Positions 44,701 to 52,488 of a DNA stretch of 64,000 nucleotides are shown in pieces; position 1 is the stretch's first letter, and each line of letters begins with the position of its first letter. The notes beneath the pieces are model-generated. The model worked only from the letters and a program-made list of their open reading frames with translations, was not told the DNA's origin and ran no database searches. The position numbers were made by a program, and so were the translations under genes. Source of the stretch: Bacteroidia bacterium (lineage in GTDB: Bacteria; Bacteroidota; Bacteroidia; J057); the NCBI GenBank assembly GCA_041391665.1, contig JAWKNO010000001.1, forward strand, positions 496,001 through 560,000, in the 5' to 3' direction.

Positions 44701-47480
44701 CCACAACCAACGGATACGGGCGGTTGCAGGTGGAAACCGGGCGAATGGATTCCCTTGTGCAGCAGATACTATTTGAGGTAAATGATCCCGATTTTATCCG
44801 TATTTATCCGGGAAATGAGAGACTCTTTCACCAGTTGAAAGCAGGCGAATATCTTCTCGTCGGATTGCGAAGTGACAGCAGCTTTTTCCGCATCCGCAAC
44901 CTGAAAGTTCGCGTCAACGGGCTGAATTATTACCGCGAATCGAACCCCGACATTGAACCTGCCAGTAATTTCAGCACCCAATTATTAAAGCAGGTGAATG
45001 ACCGCATTCGCAGCAAAAAAATCCTCGAAACGCAAAAGATTGAGATTAACAAGATATATCGCCCGGGTCTGATTGCCCTGCCTCCACAGGCTGCGTTTAC
45101 ACACCTGATTTCAGGGCGGGTGACAGACGAACAAACGGGAGAACCACTGCCGGGCGCGTCTGTGATTATCAAAGGCACTTCCTTTGGAACATTTACTGAT
45201 CAGGACGGATATTTTGAATTGTATGGTCCGCAGGATGCCGTGCTGAGCATTTCATATATTGGTTTTGCTTCCCAGGAAATTCCGGTTTCAGGTATAGGCG
45301 AGCTGACAATCAGTATGGAGGAAGAAGTAACGATGCTGGAAGAAGTTGTGGTTGTAGGATATGGTGTTGTGCGAAAAGCAAACCTTGCATCAAGTGTCAT
45401 TACAGTCTCTTCCACCCAACAACTTGCCGGAAAAGTTGCAGGGGTACAGGTAACCCCACTTACTGACATTCGCTCCCAGTCGGTCGATGCCGCTGATCCG
45501 GCTGCCCTTCCGGGTGATGAGGCCGTGGCGGATAAAGAAACCTACCAGTCCGGCGATGCCGGCAACACTTTGCGGCGCAACTTCCGCGACCATGCTTTCT
45601 GGCAACCCAATCTGCTGACAGGCCGCGATGGCAGGGCTACATTTACCACTACCTTCCCTGACGATGTGACAAAATGGAAAACCTTCGCGCTCGCAATGGG
45701 GCCAAACAGGCAGAGCGGACAAGGGCAGGGCGAAATCAAAGCCTACAAAAACCTGATGGCCCAGCTTTCACTTCCCCGTTTTCTTGTGGAGGGAGACACC
45801 ACCTTTGTGATTGGTAAAGTACTCAATTATACCCCCGACACGGTTACTGTTACTACAAATTTTCAGGTGGAAGAAAACGAGGCCGTAACACGCCAGGCAC
45901 AGCTTATTACTTCGGTTTTTGATACACTTATGCTTGTTGCCCCCGATCATGACAGCCTCAGCATTACCTACAGCATGCAGCGGGAAAATGGCTATTTCGA
46001 CGGAGAAAAACGCACCATTCCGCTTTTCCCCAGAGGCACAGAAGAGACAGATGGAATGTTTGTCAGTCTGGATCGGGACACCAGTTTTACCCTGATTTCC
46101 GAAGCCCCAATGACCGGGCTTACGATTCGCGCACAGGCGAGTCCCCTGCGGGTGCTACTCGGCGAAATGGAGCGGATTCACAAATACCGCTATCTATGCA
46201 ACGAACAACTCGCCTCCAAAATCAAGTCCCTCCTCATGGAAGCCAAAGTACGGGAGCTGCTGGGCGAAAAACTTGACATAGACAAAGAAATCAGGCAACT
46301 GATTGACAAACTAGAGGAAAGCCAGGATAGTGAGGGACTTTGGGGATGGTGGAAGAATGGCAGCTATACCCCATGGATCAGCCGCCACGTGCTGGAAGCC
46401 CTGCTGGCCGCTGAAGCCGCAGGTTATCCGGTGAAGTTTAACCGGCAGGCAGCAATCGGAGAACTGGTGTATCAGCTGGAGGGAAAATATCTGCCACCCG
46501 GCTACCAGATTCAAAACTTGTTTCTCCTGCATAAATTGGGCGGGAAAATAGATTTTTTACTCCGCACAGACAGCCTCAGCCGCGATACTACGCTGGATCA
46601 GATCGGGCAATTTCAACTCATCGAACTCAAGCAGACCTTAGGGTTGCCCTATTCCCCCGACACCCTGTATGCCCAGCAGAAAGAAACCCTTTTTGGAAAC
46701 CTGTACTGGGGTTTTGACGGGTATCACCCATTTTACAACAACTACACTGCGACCCTTACAGCGTACCGAATCCTTCGTGCAAATGGGGGAGAAGATACAC
46801 GCCTGCGCAAGATCAGAAACTACCTTTTTGAGCAGAAGCAGGACGGCTATTGGGTCAATACCTACACTTCGTCGTCAATACTGGAAACGATTTTGCCCGA
46901 AGTGATGGCAGAACATCAGGCGATCAGCGTGCCCCGGCTTGTGCTGAGCGGAGCAGTTGAAGCTGAGGTTACAAAATTTCCCTACGAGACCCGGCTTGAA
47001 CCCGGCCAGCAACTGTCAGTCGAAAAAACAGGCACGACACCCGTTTATTTCAGCGCGTTCCAGACATACTGGAACCAGGAGCCGGAGGCGGTGTCGGGCG
47101 ATTTTACGGTCAGCAGTTATTTTCTGGCAGCCGGTGATACGCTCGGGCAGCTGGAAGCAGGCAAACCCGTTACCCTTCGGGTAGAAGTCGAGGTGAAAAA
47201 ATTATCAGAATTTATGATGGTTGAGGTGCCGGTTCCGGCGGGCTGTTCTTATGCAGAAAAACCACAGAGTTTTTGGCGAAACCCAGAAGTTCATCGCGAG
47301 TATTTTCGCGACAGAGTGAGTATATTCTGCGAAAAGATGATCCCCGGCAAATATACGTTTGATGTAGAATTGTCTCCGCGGTATACAGGGATTTACAACC
47401 TCAATCCGGCGAAGATTGAGCAGATGTATTTTCCTGTTTTCTTTGGAAGAAATGAATTAAAAAGTGTAGAAGTGGAGTAA
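41784..47480 (+). CDS. Alpha-2-macroglobulin-like protein with inserted SusC-type regulatory/plug segment
   Basis: This 1898-residue exported protein has a signal peptide (MNLRFPLLIGLLFSFAFS). The N-terminal macroglobulin domains include an MG2-like block near residue 240 (SQPVYRPGDTVRFKAWIAS). The A2M core begins near 1260 (RRNFRDHAFWQPNLLTG, DDVTKWKTFALAM). A CxEQ thioester motif is kept (Cys1472, Gln1475 in YLCNEQLAS), followed by an alpha-alpha toroid-like region (about 1470-1720) and a C-terminal receptor-binding-like domain. Just ahead of the A2M core lies a carboxypeptidase-regulatory fold (about 1108-1180) plus EEVVVVGYG (1186-1194) and a plug-like start (GKVAGVQVT), all as in SusC. 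A2Ms trap proteases; this one probably acts in the periplasm or at the surface. No PBP1c gene is adjacent. Confidence 0.85.
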   Translation: MNLRFPLLIGLLFSFAFSAAQDLIHSRHTSYMTYIFRLDNEEAHNLYKEGIQQVDESFFHTAIDSFPTDSGHYKRPMPVGHYLFAHVQDAELKVELYSEDRLDIQLVNNKQDFGLIIHDSVGTPVKDARVLLHRRVVPFSASIQRYQIGKTHKEGLLSVEYGGHTSFFRIDHTGKGDRSFSIKRLHLYAIYYTPVRFVWLPIKAIIRTIRWRNPYGWIRKVVAIFDPDFRRDKGIKTGYMVFSQPVYRPGDTVRFKAWIASPKGRPFSRPLDVVLQGPGYSSSINKTLETITPTRKGVYIFEFVLHDSLKLTLDQSYRVGLNKQPWRAVISGQFQFEDYELHETNYVFRSELEQHSPGFPMAFYARGYDANDLNLLDADMDLYVFPKYIDHITVDSLFLADTLWTYQQRLDPVGETKIILPDSLLPGANLTYETVAVFTNASNERHEEKRRIRYLNEPVKLALTLAADTLKGDYLIRGKSNPSSGKLYAFSADGDTLLKSKVSLPLRLPVNPYIFQYVLKTDNLTARLNVSEEPPSLSCFAYRTPDSLFVQVDNPRNLSFWYALYRKNQRITQGTGTTWKLAMPATRSQNYFISLQYIWAGEVKDAEYKVSFADKALTVNFEQPATIYPGQKTAISLRVTDVDGAPVPFADLTAWGITSKFKNAGAPTVPDFSKTYPGRKMLHSFAEKDALNGPDQYSLDLDYTRWNELAGLDSIAWFQFLYPENGFYSYSLPAKDSASQLVPFVVKNGKLLDVHMIFIDEKMVYFSGVTALTRYTFAANPGYHNLRLRTAEYTVQIDSVQLLPGQKLIFSTEAQPFNPRANVSFTGSKLVPTEISMLSRMLMPVRRATNDTQMAIAQDGRYQLSQPQVYGYGNQVFGPFYPREFQYIEQATSEKFTEVFEPDYDYEFGPRRIKMRSVNMQGRITRQLPETHKPPVFTDSLLTEAEIMALWDYTVAKSDRAYYYQHIYDEPTATTNGYGRLQVETGRMDSLVQQILFEVNDPDFIRIYPGNERLFHQLKAGEYLLVGLRSDSSFFRIRNLKVRVNGLNYYRESNPDIEPASNFSTQLLKQVNDRIRSKKILETQKIEINKIYRPGLIALPPQAAFTHLISGRVTDEQTGEPLPGASVIIKGTSFGTFTDQDGYFELYGPQDAVLSISYIGFASQEIPVSGIGELTISMEEEVTMLEEVVVVGYGVVRKANLASSVITVSSTQQLAGKVAGVQVTPLTDIRSQSVDAADPAALPGDEAVADKETYQSGDAGNTLRRNFRDHAFWQPNLLTGRDGRATFTTTFPDDVTKWKTFALAMGPNRQSGQGQGEIKAYKNLMAQLSLPRFLVEGDTTFVIGKVLNYTPDTVTVTTNFQVEENEAVTRQAQLITSVFDTLMLVAPDHDSLSITYSMQRENGYFDGEKRTIPLFPRGTEETDGMFVSLDRDTSFTLISEAPMTGLTIRAQASPLRVLLGEMERIHKYRYLCNEQLASKIKSLLMEAKVRELLGEKLDIDKEIRQLIDKLEESQDSEGLWGWWKNGSYTPWISRHVLEALLAAEAAGYPVKFNRQAAIGELVYQLEGKYLPPGYQIQNLFLLHKLGGKIDFLLRTDSLSRDTTLDQIGQFQLIELKQTLGLPYSPDTLYAQQKETLFGNLYWGFDGYHPFYNNYTATLTAYRILRANGGEDTRLRKIRNYLFEQKQDGYWVNTYTSSSILETILPEVMAEHQAISVPRLVLSGAVEAEVTKFPYETRLEPGQQLSVEKTGTTPVYFSAFQTYWNQEPEAVSGDFTVSSYFLAAGDTLGQLEAGKPVTLRVEVEVKKLSEFMMVEVPVPAGCSYAEKPQSFWRNPEVHREYFRDRVSIFCEKMIPGKYTFDVELSPRYTGIYNLNPAKIEQMYFPVFFGRNELKSVEVE

Positions 47481-47559
47481 AGGAAAAAAAATTTACATCC
47501 CTTAAATCCAAATTTCGATGGGGCTCGTATGTCTGCAAATCATTTAAAAATCCCGTCCC

Positions 47560-50337
47560 ATGAATCGAAATTTTATCACATCTCTACTGATCATCCTGCT
47601 GTCCGCGATGTTATTTCCGCAGACGGCTAAATCTGCTTCTGTCATTGTTACCAATTCCTCTGACAATGGTCCCGGCTCTCTTCGTGAGGCTGTCGCCAGC
47701 GCTATGCCCGGAGATATAATCGAATTTGCACCGGCTACCAACGGTATGGATTTCACCCTTATATCGGGAGAAATCCTGATTGACAAATCATTGACAATTG
47801 TGGGGAATGATTCTTCCCAGACAATGATCAGTGGAAATAATCTCAGCCGTATTTTTTCCATATCCAATGCAGGTACAGTAATCCTCAAAAATCTGAAACT
47901 GACGGATGGGAATGCAGCCGGAAACGGTGGGGCAATGATGATAGATAATTCTTCCGTACAGCTAATCTCCTGCGTGGTTACCAACTCCATGGCAACTGTC
48001 AGCGGAGGTGGAATTTTCCTGATGGGGGGAGAACTTACTGTAAATGGTTCATCTTTTTGGGGAAATACCGCTGGAGGAAATGCCGCCAGTGAAGGAGGGG
48101 GTGCAATTGCAAATGCTGCCGGTAACCTCACCATCAAAAACGGAACAACCGTCAATAACAACGTTGCCAACGGTGCCAGCGGCAGCGGAGGAGGAATCCT
48201 CAATAATACTGGCGGTATGCTCACAGTCATCGGAAGCACGATTTCCATGAACCACGCCAACCGCGCGGGTGGTGGAATCGAAGACAATTCGGGTGCGGCT
48301 ACCGTTGTGAGACTCACAGACGTAACCCTCAGCGGCAACTCTACTGGTTCAGCTCCCGGCAATGGCGGCGCAGTACATATTACCGGCCCGGGCAATATGC
48401 TGGTTACTGGCGGAATGGTTTCCGGTAATACTGCCACCGCCGAAGGCGGCGGGTTGTGGAATGGCAGCGGGGAAATGGTCATTTCCGGAACGGTTATCGA
48501 CGGAAATATAGCCAGCGGTGCACCTGCAGACCAGGGCGGTGGCGGCGTATTCAACAACGGCGGATCACTCACGATCAAAAACGGCACAACCATCACAAAC
48601 AATTTAGCCAACGGAGCCAGCGGCAGCGGCGGTGGAGTGATGAACGAAGTGGGGGGTACACTGACGGTCATCGGCAGTACCATCTCCATGAACCACGCCA
48701 ACCGTGCGGGTGGGGGTATTGAGGACAATTCGGGTGCGGCTACGGTTGTACGGCTGACGGATGTAATACTGAGCGGCAATACCACAGGTCCGGCCCCCGG
48801 CAACGGCGGTGCTGTGCACATCACCGGCCCGGGCAATATGCTGGTTACCGGCGGAATGGTTACCAGTAATACTGCCACCGCCGAAGGCGGCGGGTTGTGG
48901 AATGGCAGCGGGGAAATGGTCATTTCCGGAACGGTTATCGACGGAAATATAGCCAGCGGTGCACCTGCAGATCAGGGCGGCGGTGGCGTATTCAACAACG
49001 GCGGATCACTCACGATCAAAAACGGCACAACCATCACAAACAATTCAGCCAACGGAGCCAGCGGCAGCGGCGGTGGAGTGATGAACGAAGTAGGGGGTAC
49101 ACTGACCGTCATCGGCAGTACCATCTCGATGAACCACGCCAACCGTGCGGGTGGGGGAATCGAAGACAATTCGGGTGCGGCTACCGTTGTGAGACTCACA
49201 GACGTAACCCTCAGCGGCAACTCTACTGGTTCAGCTCCCGGCAATGGCGGCGCAGTACATATTACCGGTGCAGGCGATATGCTGATCTCAGGCGGAATGG
49301 TTACCGGGAATACTGCTGCCAGAGAAGGTGGCGGGTTGTGGAATGGCAGCGGAAAAATGACCGTAAGAGGTGTCACGCTTGACGGCAATATGGCCAATGG
49401 CCCTGCAACTGATGATGGCGGAGGTGCCATATTCAACAATGGCGGGACCCTGAAAATTACCTTATCAACTATTTCCAATAACTTCTCTTCCGGAGCGATG
49501 GGCAATGGCGGCGGCGTACACAACAATAATGGCGGTGTTGCGATCCTCTATACCACTATATCGGGCAACAGCTCCGGCAATCAGGGGGGCGGTATCAGTA
49601 ATACAGGGACATTGAGCGTTTCAGGCAGCACCATTACTCAGAACATGGCAATGAGCAACGGTGGAGGTTTTTCGCAAAATATGACCACAGATATGGTTAC
49701 TTTTAAGAGTACCCTTATTGCCGGAAATATGGGCACAGGCTCAGGACAGGATGTGTTTTCCGCAGGAACAATCAAGTCGCTCGGCTATAATCTGGTAGGT
49801 CAGGATGATCTGGCAATCTTCCCCTCCAAATCCACTGATATAACTGGTACAGCTGCAAGTCCTGTAGATCCGATGCTGGATGTACTGGCCAATAACGGCG
49901 GAGCAACCCAGACACATGCCCTGCTGTGTGGAAGTCCGGCAATTGACGCCGGTGATCCGGGCAATAATTCTGCTGACCAGCGCGGAATGATCGTCTTCAA
50001 CGGTACGAGAGATATTGGTGCATTCGAACTTCAGACTGGTTGTTCGGTAAATGCAAACCGGAAAGCAGGGGTTGCATTCGAAGCAGCAATCAATAGCCAG
50101 GTATATCCCAATCCCGCAACCGAAGGATGGTTACAAATAGAAATACCTGCGGATCAAATCTACACACAGGCAACAATCAGACTGGTAGATTTGACCACAG
50201 GCAAGACAATCCGTGAAAATATGGTTTCACTTGGGAGTACGAAGATGAACGTAAGCGATCTGGTTTCCGGAACCTATTTAGTACAGGTGATTTCCGGAGA
50301 AAATATGAGCAATCACAAATTGATCATTATGAATTAA
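47560..50337 (+). CDS. Secreted right-handed beta-helix protein with T9SS sorting tail
   Basis: This 925-residue protein has a signal peptide (cleavage near TAKSA) followed by the CSLREA-like opening SSDNGPGSLREAV. It is built mainly of beta-helix coils rich in Gly, Asn and Ser, with recurring GGGI/GGGLWN turns. Three nearly identical blocks of 147 residues lie at about 192-632. Near the end comes the choice-of-anchor Q motif AIDAGDPGNNSADQRG. The tail is a T9SS sorting domain (SQVYPNPATEGW, GTYLVQVISGENMS). It would be a surface-attached or released adhesin or polysaccharide-binding protein; enzymatic residues are not apparent. It starts 79 bases after the A2M gene. Confidence 0.88.
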   Translation: MNRNFITSLLIILLSAMLFPQTAKSASVIVTNSSDNGPGSLREAVASAMPGDIIEFAPATNGMDFTLISGEILIDKSLTIVGNDSSQTMISGNNLSRIFSISNAGTVILKNLKLTDGNAAGNGGAMMIDNSSVQLISCVVTNSMATVSGGGIFLMGGELTVNGSSFWGNTAGGNAASEGGGAIANAAGNLTIKNGTTVNNNVANGASGSGGGILNNTGGMLTVIGSTISMNHANRAGGGIEDNSGAATVVRLTDVTLSGNSTGSAPGNGGAVHITGPGNMLVTGGMVSGNTATAEGGGLWNGSGEMVISGTVIDGNIASGAPADQGGGGVFNNGGSLTIKNGTTITNNLANGASGSGGGVMNEVGGTLTVIGSTISMNHANRAGGGIEDNSGAATVVRLTDVILSGNTTGPAPGNGGAVHITGPGNMLVTGGMVTSNTATAEGGGLWNGSGEMVISGTVIDGNIASGAPADQGGGGVFNNGGSLTIKNGTTITNNSANGASGSGGGVMNEVGGTLTVIGSTISMNHANRAGGGIEDNSGAATVVRLTDVTLSGNSTGSAPGNGGAVHITGAGDMLISGGMVTGNTAAREGGGLWNGSGKMTVRGVTLDGNMANGPATDDGGGAIFNNGGTLKITLSTISNNFSSGAMGNGGGVHNNNGGVAILYTTISGNSSGNQGGGISNTGTLSVSGSTITQNMAMSNGGGFSQNMTTDMVTFKSTLIAGNMGTGSGQDVFSAGTIKSLGYNLVGQDDLAIFPSKSTDITGTAASPVDPMLDVLANNGGATQTHALLCGSPAIDAGDPGNNSADQRGMIVFNGTRDIGAFELQTGCSVNANRKAGVAFEAAINSQVYPNPATEGWLQIEIPADQIYTQATIRLVDLTTGKTIRENMVSLGSTKMNVSDLVSGTYLVQVISGENMSNHKLIIMN
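48133..49455 (+). repeat. Three tandem 441-bp repeats within the beta-helix gene
   Basis: Copies run 48133-48573, 48574-49014 and 49015-49455; the third decays after about 49265. Copies 1 and 3 share long identical stretches (for example TCAGCGGCAACTCTACTGG) where copy 2 differs, while copies 2 and 3 agree elsewhere. This mosaic suggests recent duplication plus gene conversion. Confidence 0.9.
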
Positions 50338-50361
50338 AACTAGGTAATTTTGGAGTTTCAG

Positions 50362-50399
50362 CCGCTTCATTCTGCAATTTGCGGGATGGAGCGGTTTTT
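50362..50399 (+). terminator. Intrinsic terminator after the beta-helix gene
   Basis: An 11-bp stem (CCGCTTCATTC pairing with GGATGGAGCGG, including G-T pairs) around an 11-base loop is followed by TTTTT. It lies 25 bases after the stop and overlaps the end of the convergent Kazal gene by two bases. Confidence 0.75.
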
Positions 50400-50637
50400 A
50401 GTTTACCCCGCATTGGCCTACAGTATAACTCGTTACACCATTGATTTCAGCCATACATGGATTAGAATAAGTAACACCATCACAGCCGCATACGGGATTG
50501 TAGTCAGCTGTACACAGACAGGTGATACATATTTTGCTTTTGTCGATACATGGGTCAACATCCTCTTTATCACAGCTGAAAAAAGCCATTGAAAGGAAAA
50601 TGATCAGGAAAGCGGGGATTTTTATCTGCGTTTTCAT
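50398..50637 (-). CDS. Kazal-type serine protease inhibitor lipoprotein
   Basis: This 79-residue protein has a lipoprotein signal (lipobox MAFFSC) and a single Kazal domain. The domain reads CTADYNPVCGCDGVTYSNPC and closes with VGQC, giving the classic PVCG-DGxTYxNxC core. By alignment with ovomucoid Kazal domains, the residue after CT, an Ala, takes the P1 position, which would favour elastase-like proteases. It is probably displayed in the periplasm or on the surface. The nearest related function is the A2M-like protease trap 3 kb away. Confidence 0.88.
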   Translation of the reverse strand: MKTQIKIPAFLIIFLSMAFFSCDKEDVDPCIDKSKICITCLCTADYNPVCGCDGVTYSNPCMAEINGVTSYTVGQCGVN

Positions 50638-50823
50638 ACAAATAAATTAAAGTTTGTTTGTTTCCCTTAAGACGGGGACAAAACAGAAGATGCTGCATGA
50701 GTTTTGGGGATTTTCTGACTTTACGACTAAAAGGGAGCGATGAAACAGGGAATCAAATATTTCCCGAACAATCTTGCTCATTTTTAGTTGTCATTTTCTA
50801 TATTCACACCAAAACTCAGCGCT

Positions 50824-51084
50824 ATGGCAAAAAAGAAACTTGAAGACTATACAGTTGAAGAACTTCAAAAGCAGAAAAAAACCATCACTACCATTATATC
50901 TATTATGGCCGGGTTGATCATTGCTTTTGGTATTTACTTCGTATACAGCCTTATTGCCGGAACCTGGAATCCTACAAAAACGCTTTCAACTGTTTCTGTA
51001 GCGATGCTGGTTGTCGTAATCTCCTCTAACGCCGCGATTTTGAGCGGGGTAAGTGCCGAATTGAAAAAGAGAGGGACCTCCTGA
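50824..51084 (+). CDS. Small two-helix membrane protein
   Basis: This 86-residue protein starts at ATG 50824 (MAKKKLEDYTVEELQKQKK). The cytosolic N-terminus is highly charged, followed by two membrane helices (about 24-45 and 53-75) and a short basic tail. The layout resembles small Bacteroidota proteins sometimes labelled redox-active disulfide protein 2, but no Cys is present, so that name would be wrong here. The function is unknown. The 260-base gap after it (51085-51344) holds only a small palindrome (AACGGTCACCGTT) and the endonuclease V promoter. Confidence 0.65.
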   Translation: MAKKKLEDYTVEELQKQKKTITTIISIMAGLIIAFGIYFVYSLIAGTWNPTKTLSTVSVAMLVVVISSNAAILSGVSAELKKRGTS

Positions 51085-51330
51085 GCAATAAATCGCGAGG
51101 GCAGTTCCATAGATTATAACAACAACGGTCACCGTTAAGACCATCTGTAATTGCTCCCTTGGGCTGTTAAGAAACCGATGCTCTGCGATATTTCAAAAGT
51201 ACATACGGGCTTCGTCGTAATGCCCAGAGTTACCCATTGTACAGAAGATGAGAATTGGGGAAAGTAGGTGAGGGCAAAAAGTATTTGTCGTAAAATCAAC
51301 CTCCTTTCGCGTCAAAAATTGATTTTTTCT

Positions 51331-51338
51331 TAATTTTG
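51331..51338 (+). promoter_or_regulatory. Candidate -7 box immediately before endonuclease V
   Basis: TAATTTTG fits TAnnTTTG and ends six bases before the ATG at 51345, again suggesting a leaderless message or a start a few codons downstream. Confidence 0.45.
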
Positions 51339-51344
51339 GCGCAG

Positions 51345-51872
51345 ATGGGTCTTTCCAAGCAAAATATGATCGCCTGCCTCGATGTGCAATATGCTCCCCA
51401 TTCTGCCGCAGCCGCAGCAGTAATATTTACAGAATGGAAAGATGCCGTTCCTGCTAATATCTATACTCTGGTATCAGCGGATATACAGGACTATATTCCC
51501 GGCAAATTTTATCTCCGCGAGCTTCCTCCGCTACTTTCACTTATCGCTACTGTAAAAGAGCCGCTGAATTGCATCATTATTGACGGATATTGTTATCTGT
51601 CAGACGACTATGCTCCCGGGCTGGGATATTACCTGCACGAAAAACTCAATCCCAAAATCCCTGTTATCGGAGTGGCAAAAAGTAAGTTCAGGAATATGGA
51701 CATGGCGATAGAAGTATTTCGGGGTCAGAGCGAAAAACCGCTTTATATAACCGCCATTGGTATAAGCGATGAAATGGCTGCTTCCTGCATAAAAAATATG
51801 CATGGAAGCTACAGAATGCCGGCTTTACTTAAGCTGGCCGATCAGCTTTCAAGAAAAACTTTTCAGGAATGA
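51345..51872 (+). CDS. nfi: Endonuclease V-like protein (deoxyinosine-specific)
   Basis: This protein of 175 residues has the endonuclease V/RNase H-like fold, which nicks DNA near deaminated adenine (inosine). Conserved acidic residues appear in order: Asp13 in ACLDVQYAP, Glu in YIPGKFYLRELPPLL, and Asp in IIIDGYCYL. GLGYYLHEKL and IPVIGVAKSKF follow as in the family. I chose ATG 51345; ATG 51366 (MIACLDVQY) is also possible and keeps the first catalytic Asp. Its stop overlaps the start of the CHAP gene by four bases. Confidence 0.82.
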   Translation: MGLSKQNMIACLDVQYAPHSAAAAAVIFTEWKDAVPANIYTLVSADIQDYIPGKFYLRELPPLLSLIATVKEPLNCIIIDGYCYLSDDYAPGLGYYLHEKLNPKIPVIGVAKSKFRNMDMAIEVFRGQSEKPLYITAIGISDEMAASCIKNMHGSYRMPALLKLADQLSRKTFQE

Positions 51873-52456
51873 AACGCTGGTTCGGGTTCCTATCGGTTTT
51901 TTCGATTTTAATCTTGTGTGGGTTAATGGCTTTACCGCGTTTTAGTTTAAACCTATACTATTCAGTTGGTCAGCCAATAGATAGCCTGAACAGTGTGAAA
52001 GTCTATTATAATGGAGCTATTGGCCATGTATCCGGTCGCAATATGTCCAATGACAGCTACAATTTGGGCTTAAAATACCAATGCGTTGAGTTCGTAAAAC
52101 GTTACTACTACGAACATCTTAACCACAAGATGCCGGATACATATGGTCATGCAAAAGATTTCTTTGACCGAAACCTGAAAGATGGCCAGAAAAATACAAA
52201 ACGAGATTTGATGCAATACCGCAATCCGGGAAGATCCAAACCCCAGATTGGCGATTTGATTGTTTTATCGGAAACGGTTTTTAACAAATATGGCCATGTG
52301 GCCATTGTTTCAGCTGTGAGCGATAAAGAGGTAGAGATTATTCAACAAAACCCTGGACGTTTCGGGAAGTCCCGCATAACCTATTCTCTCCAAAAACGGG
52401 GTAACAACTGGCAGATTGACAACCATCGCATTTTAGGCTGGCTGAGAAAAGAATAG
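51869..52456 (+). CDS. CHAP-domain amidase (exported or membrane-anchored)
   Basis: This 195-residue protein has an N-terminal hydrophobic segment (about 5-24) acting as signal or anchor, followed by a CHAP (NlpC/P60-like) domain. The catalytic Cys72 lies in LKYQCVEFVKRYY, and His143 in YGHVAIVSAV. Such enzymes cleave peptidoglycan peptides or glutathionylspermidine-type amides. The ATGA overlap with endonuclease V implies coupled translation, although no biochemical link is evident. Confidence 0.82.
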   Translation: MKRWFGFLSVFSILILCGLMALPRFSLNLYYSVGQPIDSLNSVKVYYNGAIGHVSGRNMSNDSYNLGLKYQCVEFVKRYYYEHLNHKMPDTYGHAKDFFDRNLKDGQKNTKRDLMQYRNPGRSKPQIGDLIVLSETVFNKYGHVAIVSAVSDKEVEIIQQNPGRFGKSRITYSLQKRGNNWQIDNHRILGWLRKE

Positions 52457-52488
52457 TGGTTATATTCAGCCTGTAAAAATTCTCTACC

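Noticed and set aside
47544..48923. 459-codon open frame antisense to the beta-helix gene
   Set aside because: It mirrors the repeated Gly/Asn-rich coding sequence, is a monotonous Pro/Ser/Val run with no domain, and repeats with the same 441-bp period. The sense frame has a signal peptide and a T9SS tail.
48133..49455. Regular repeats suggesting a CRISPR array
   Set aside because: Units are 441 bp with no spacers, lie in frame within a secreted protein, and no cas genes are nearby.
50824..51084. Redox-active disulfide protein
   Set aside because: Size and two-helix layout are similar, but the protein contains no cysteine.
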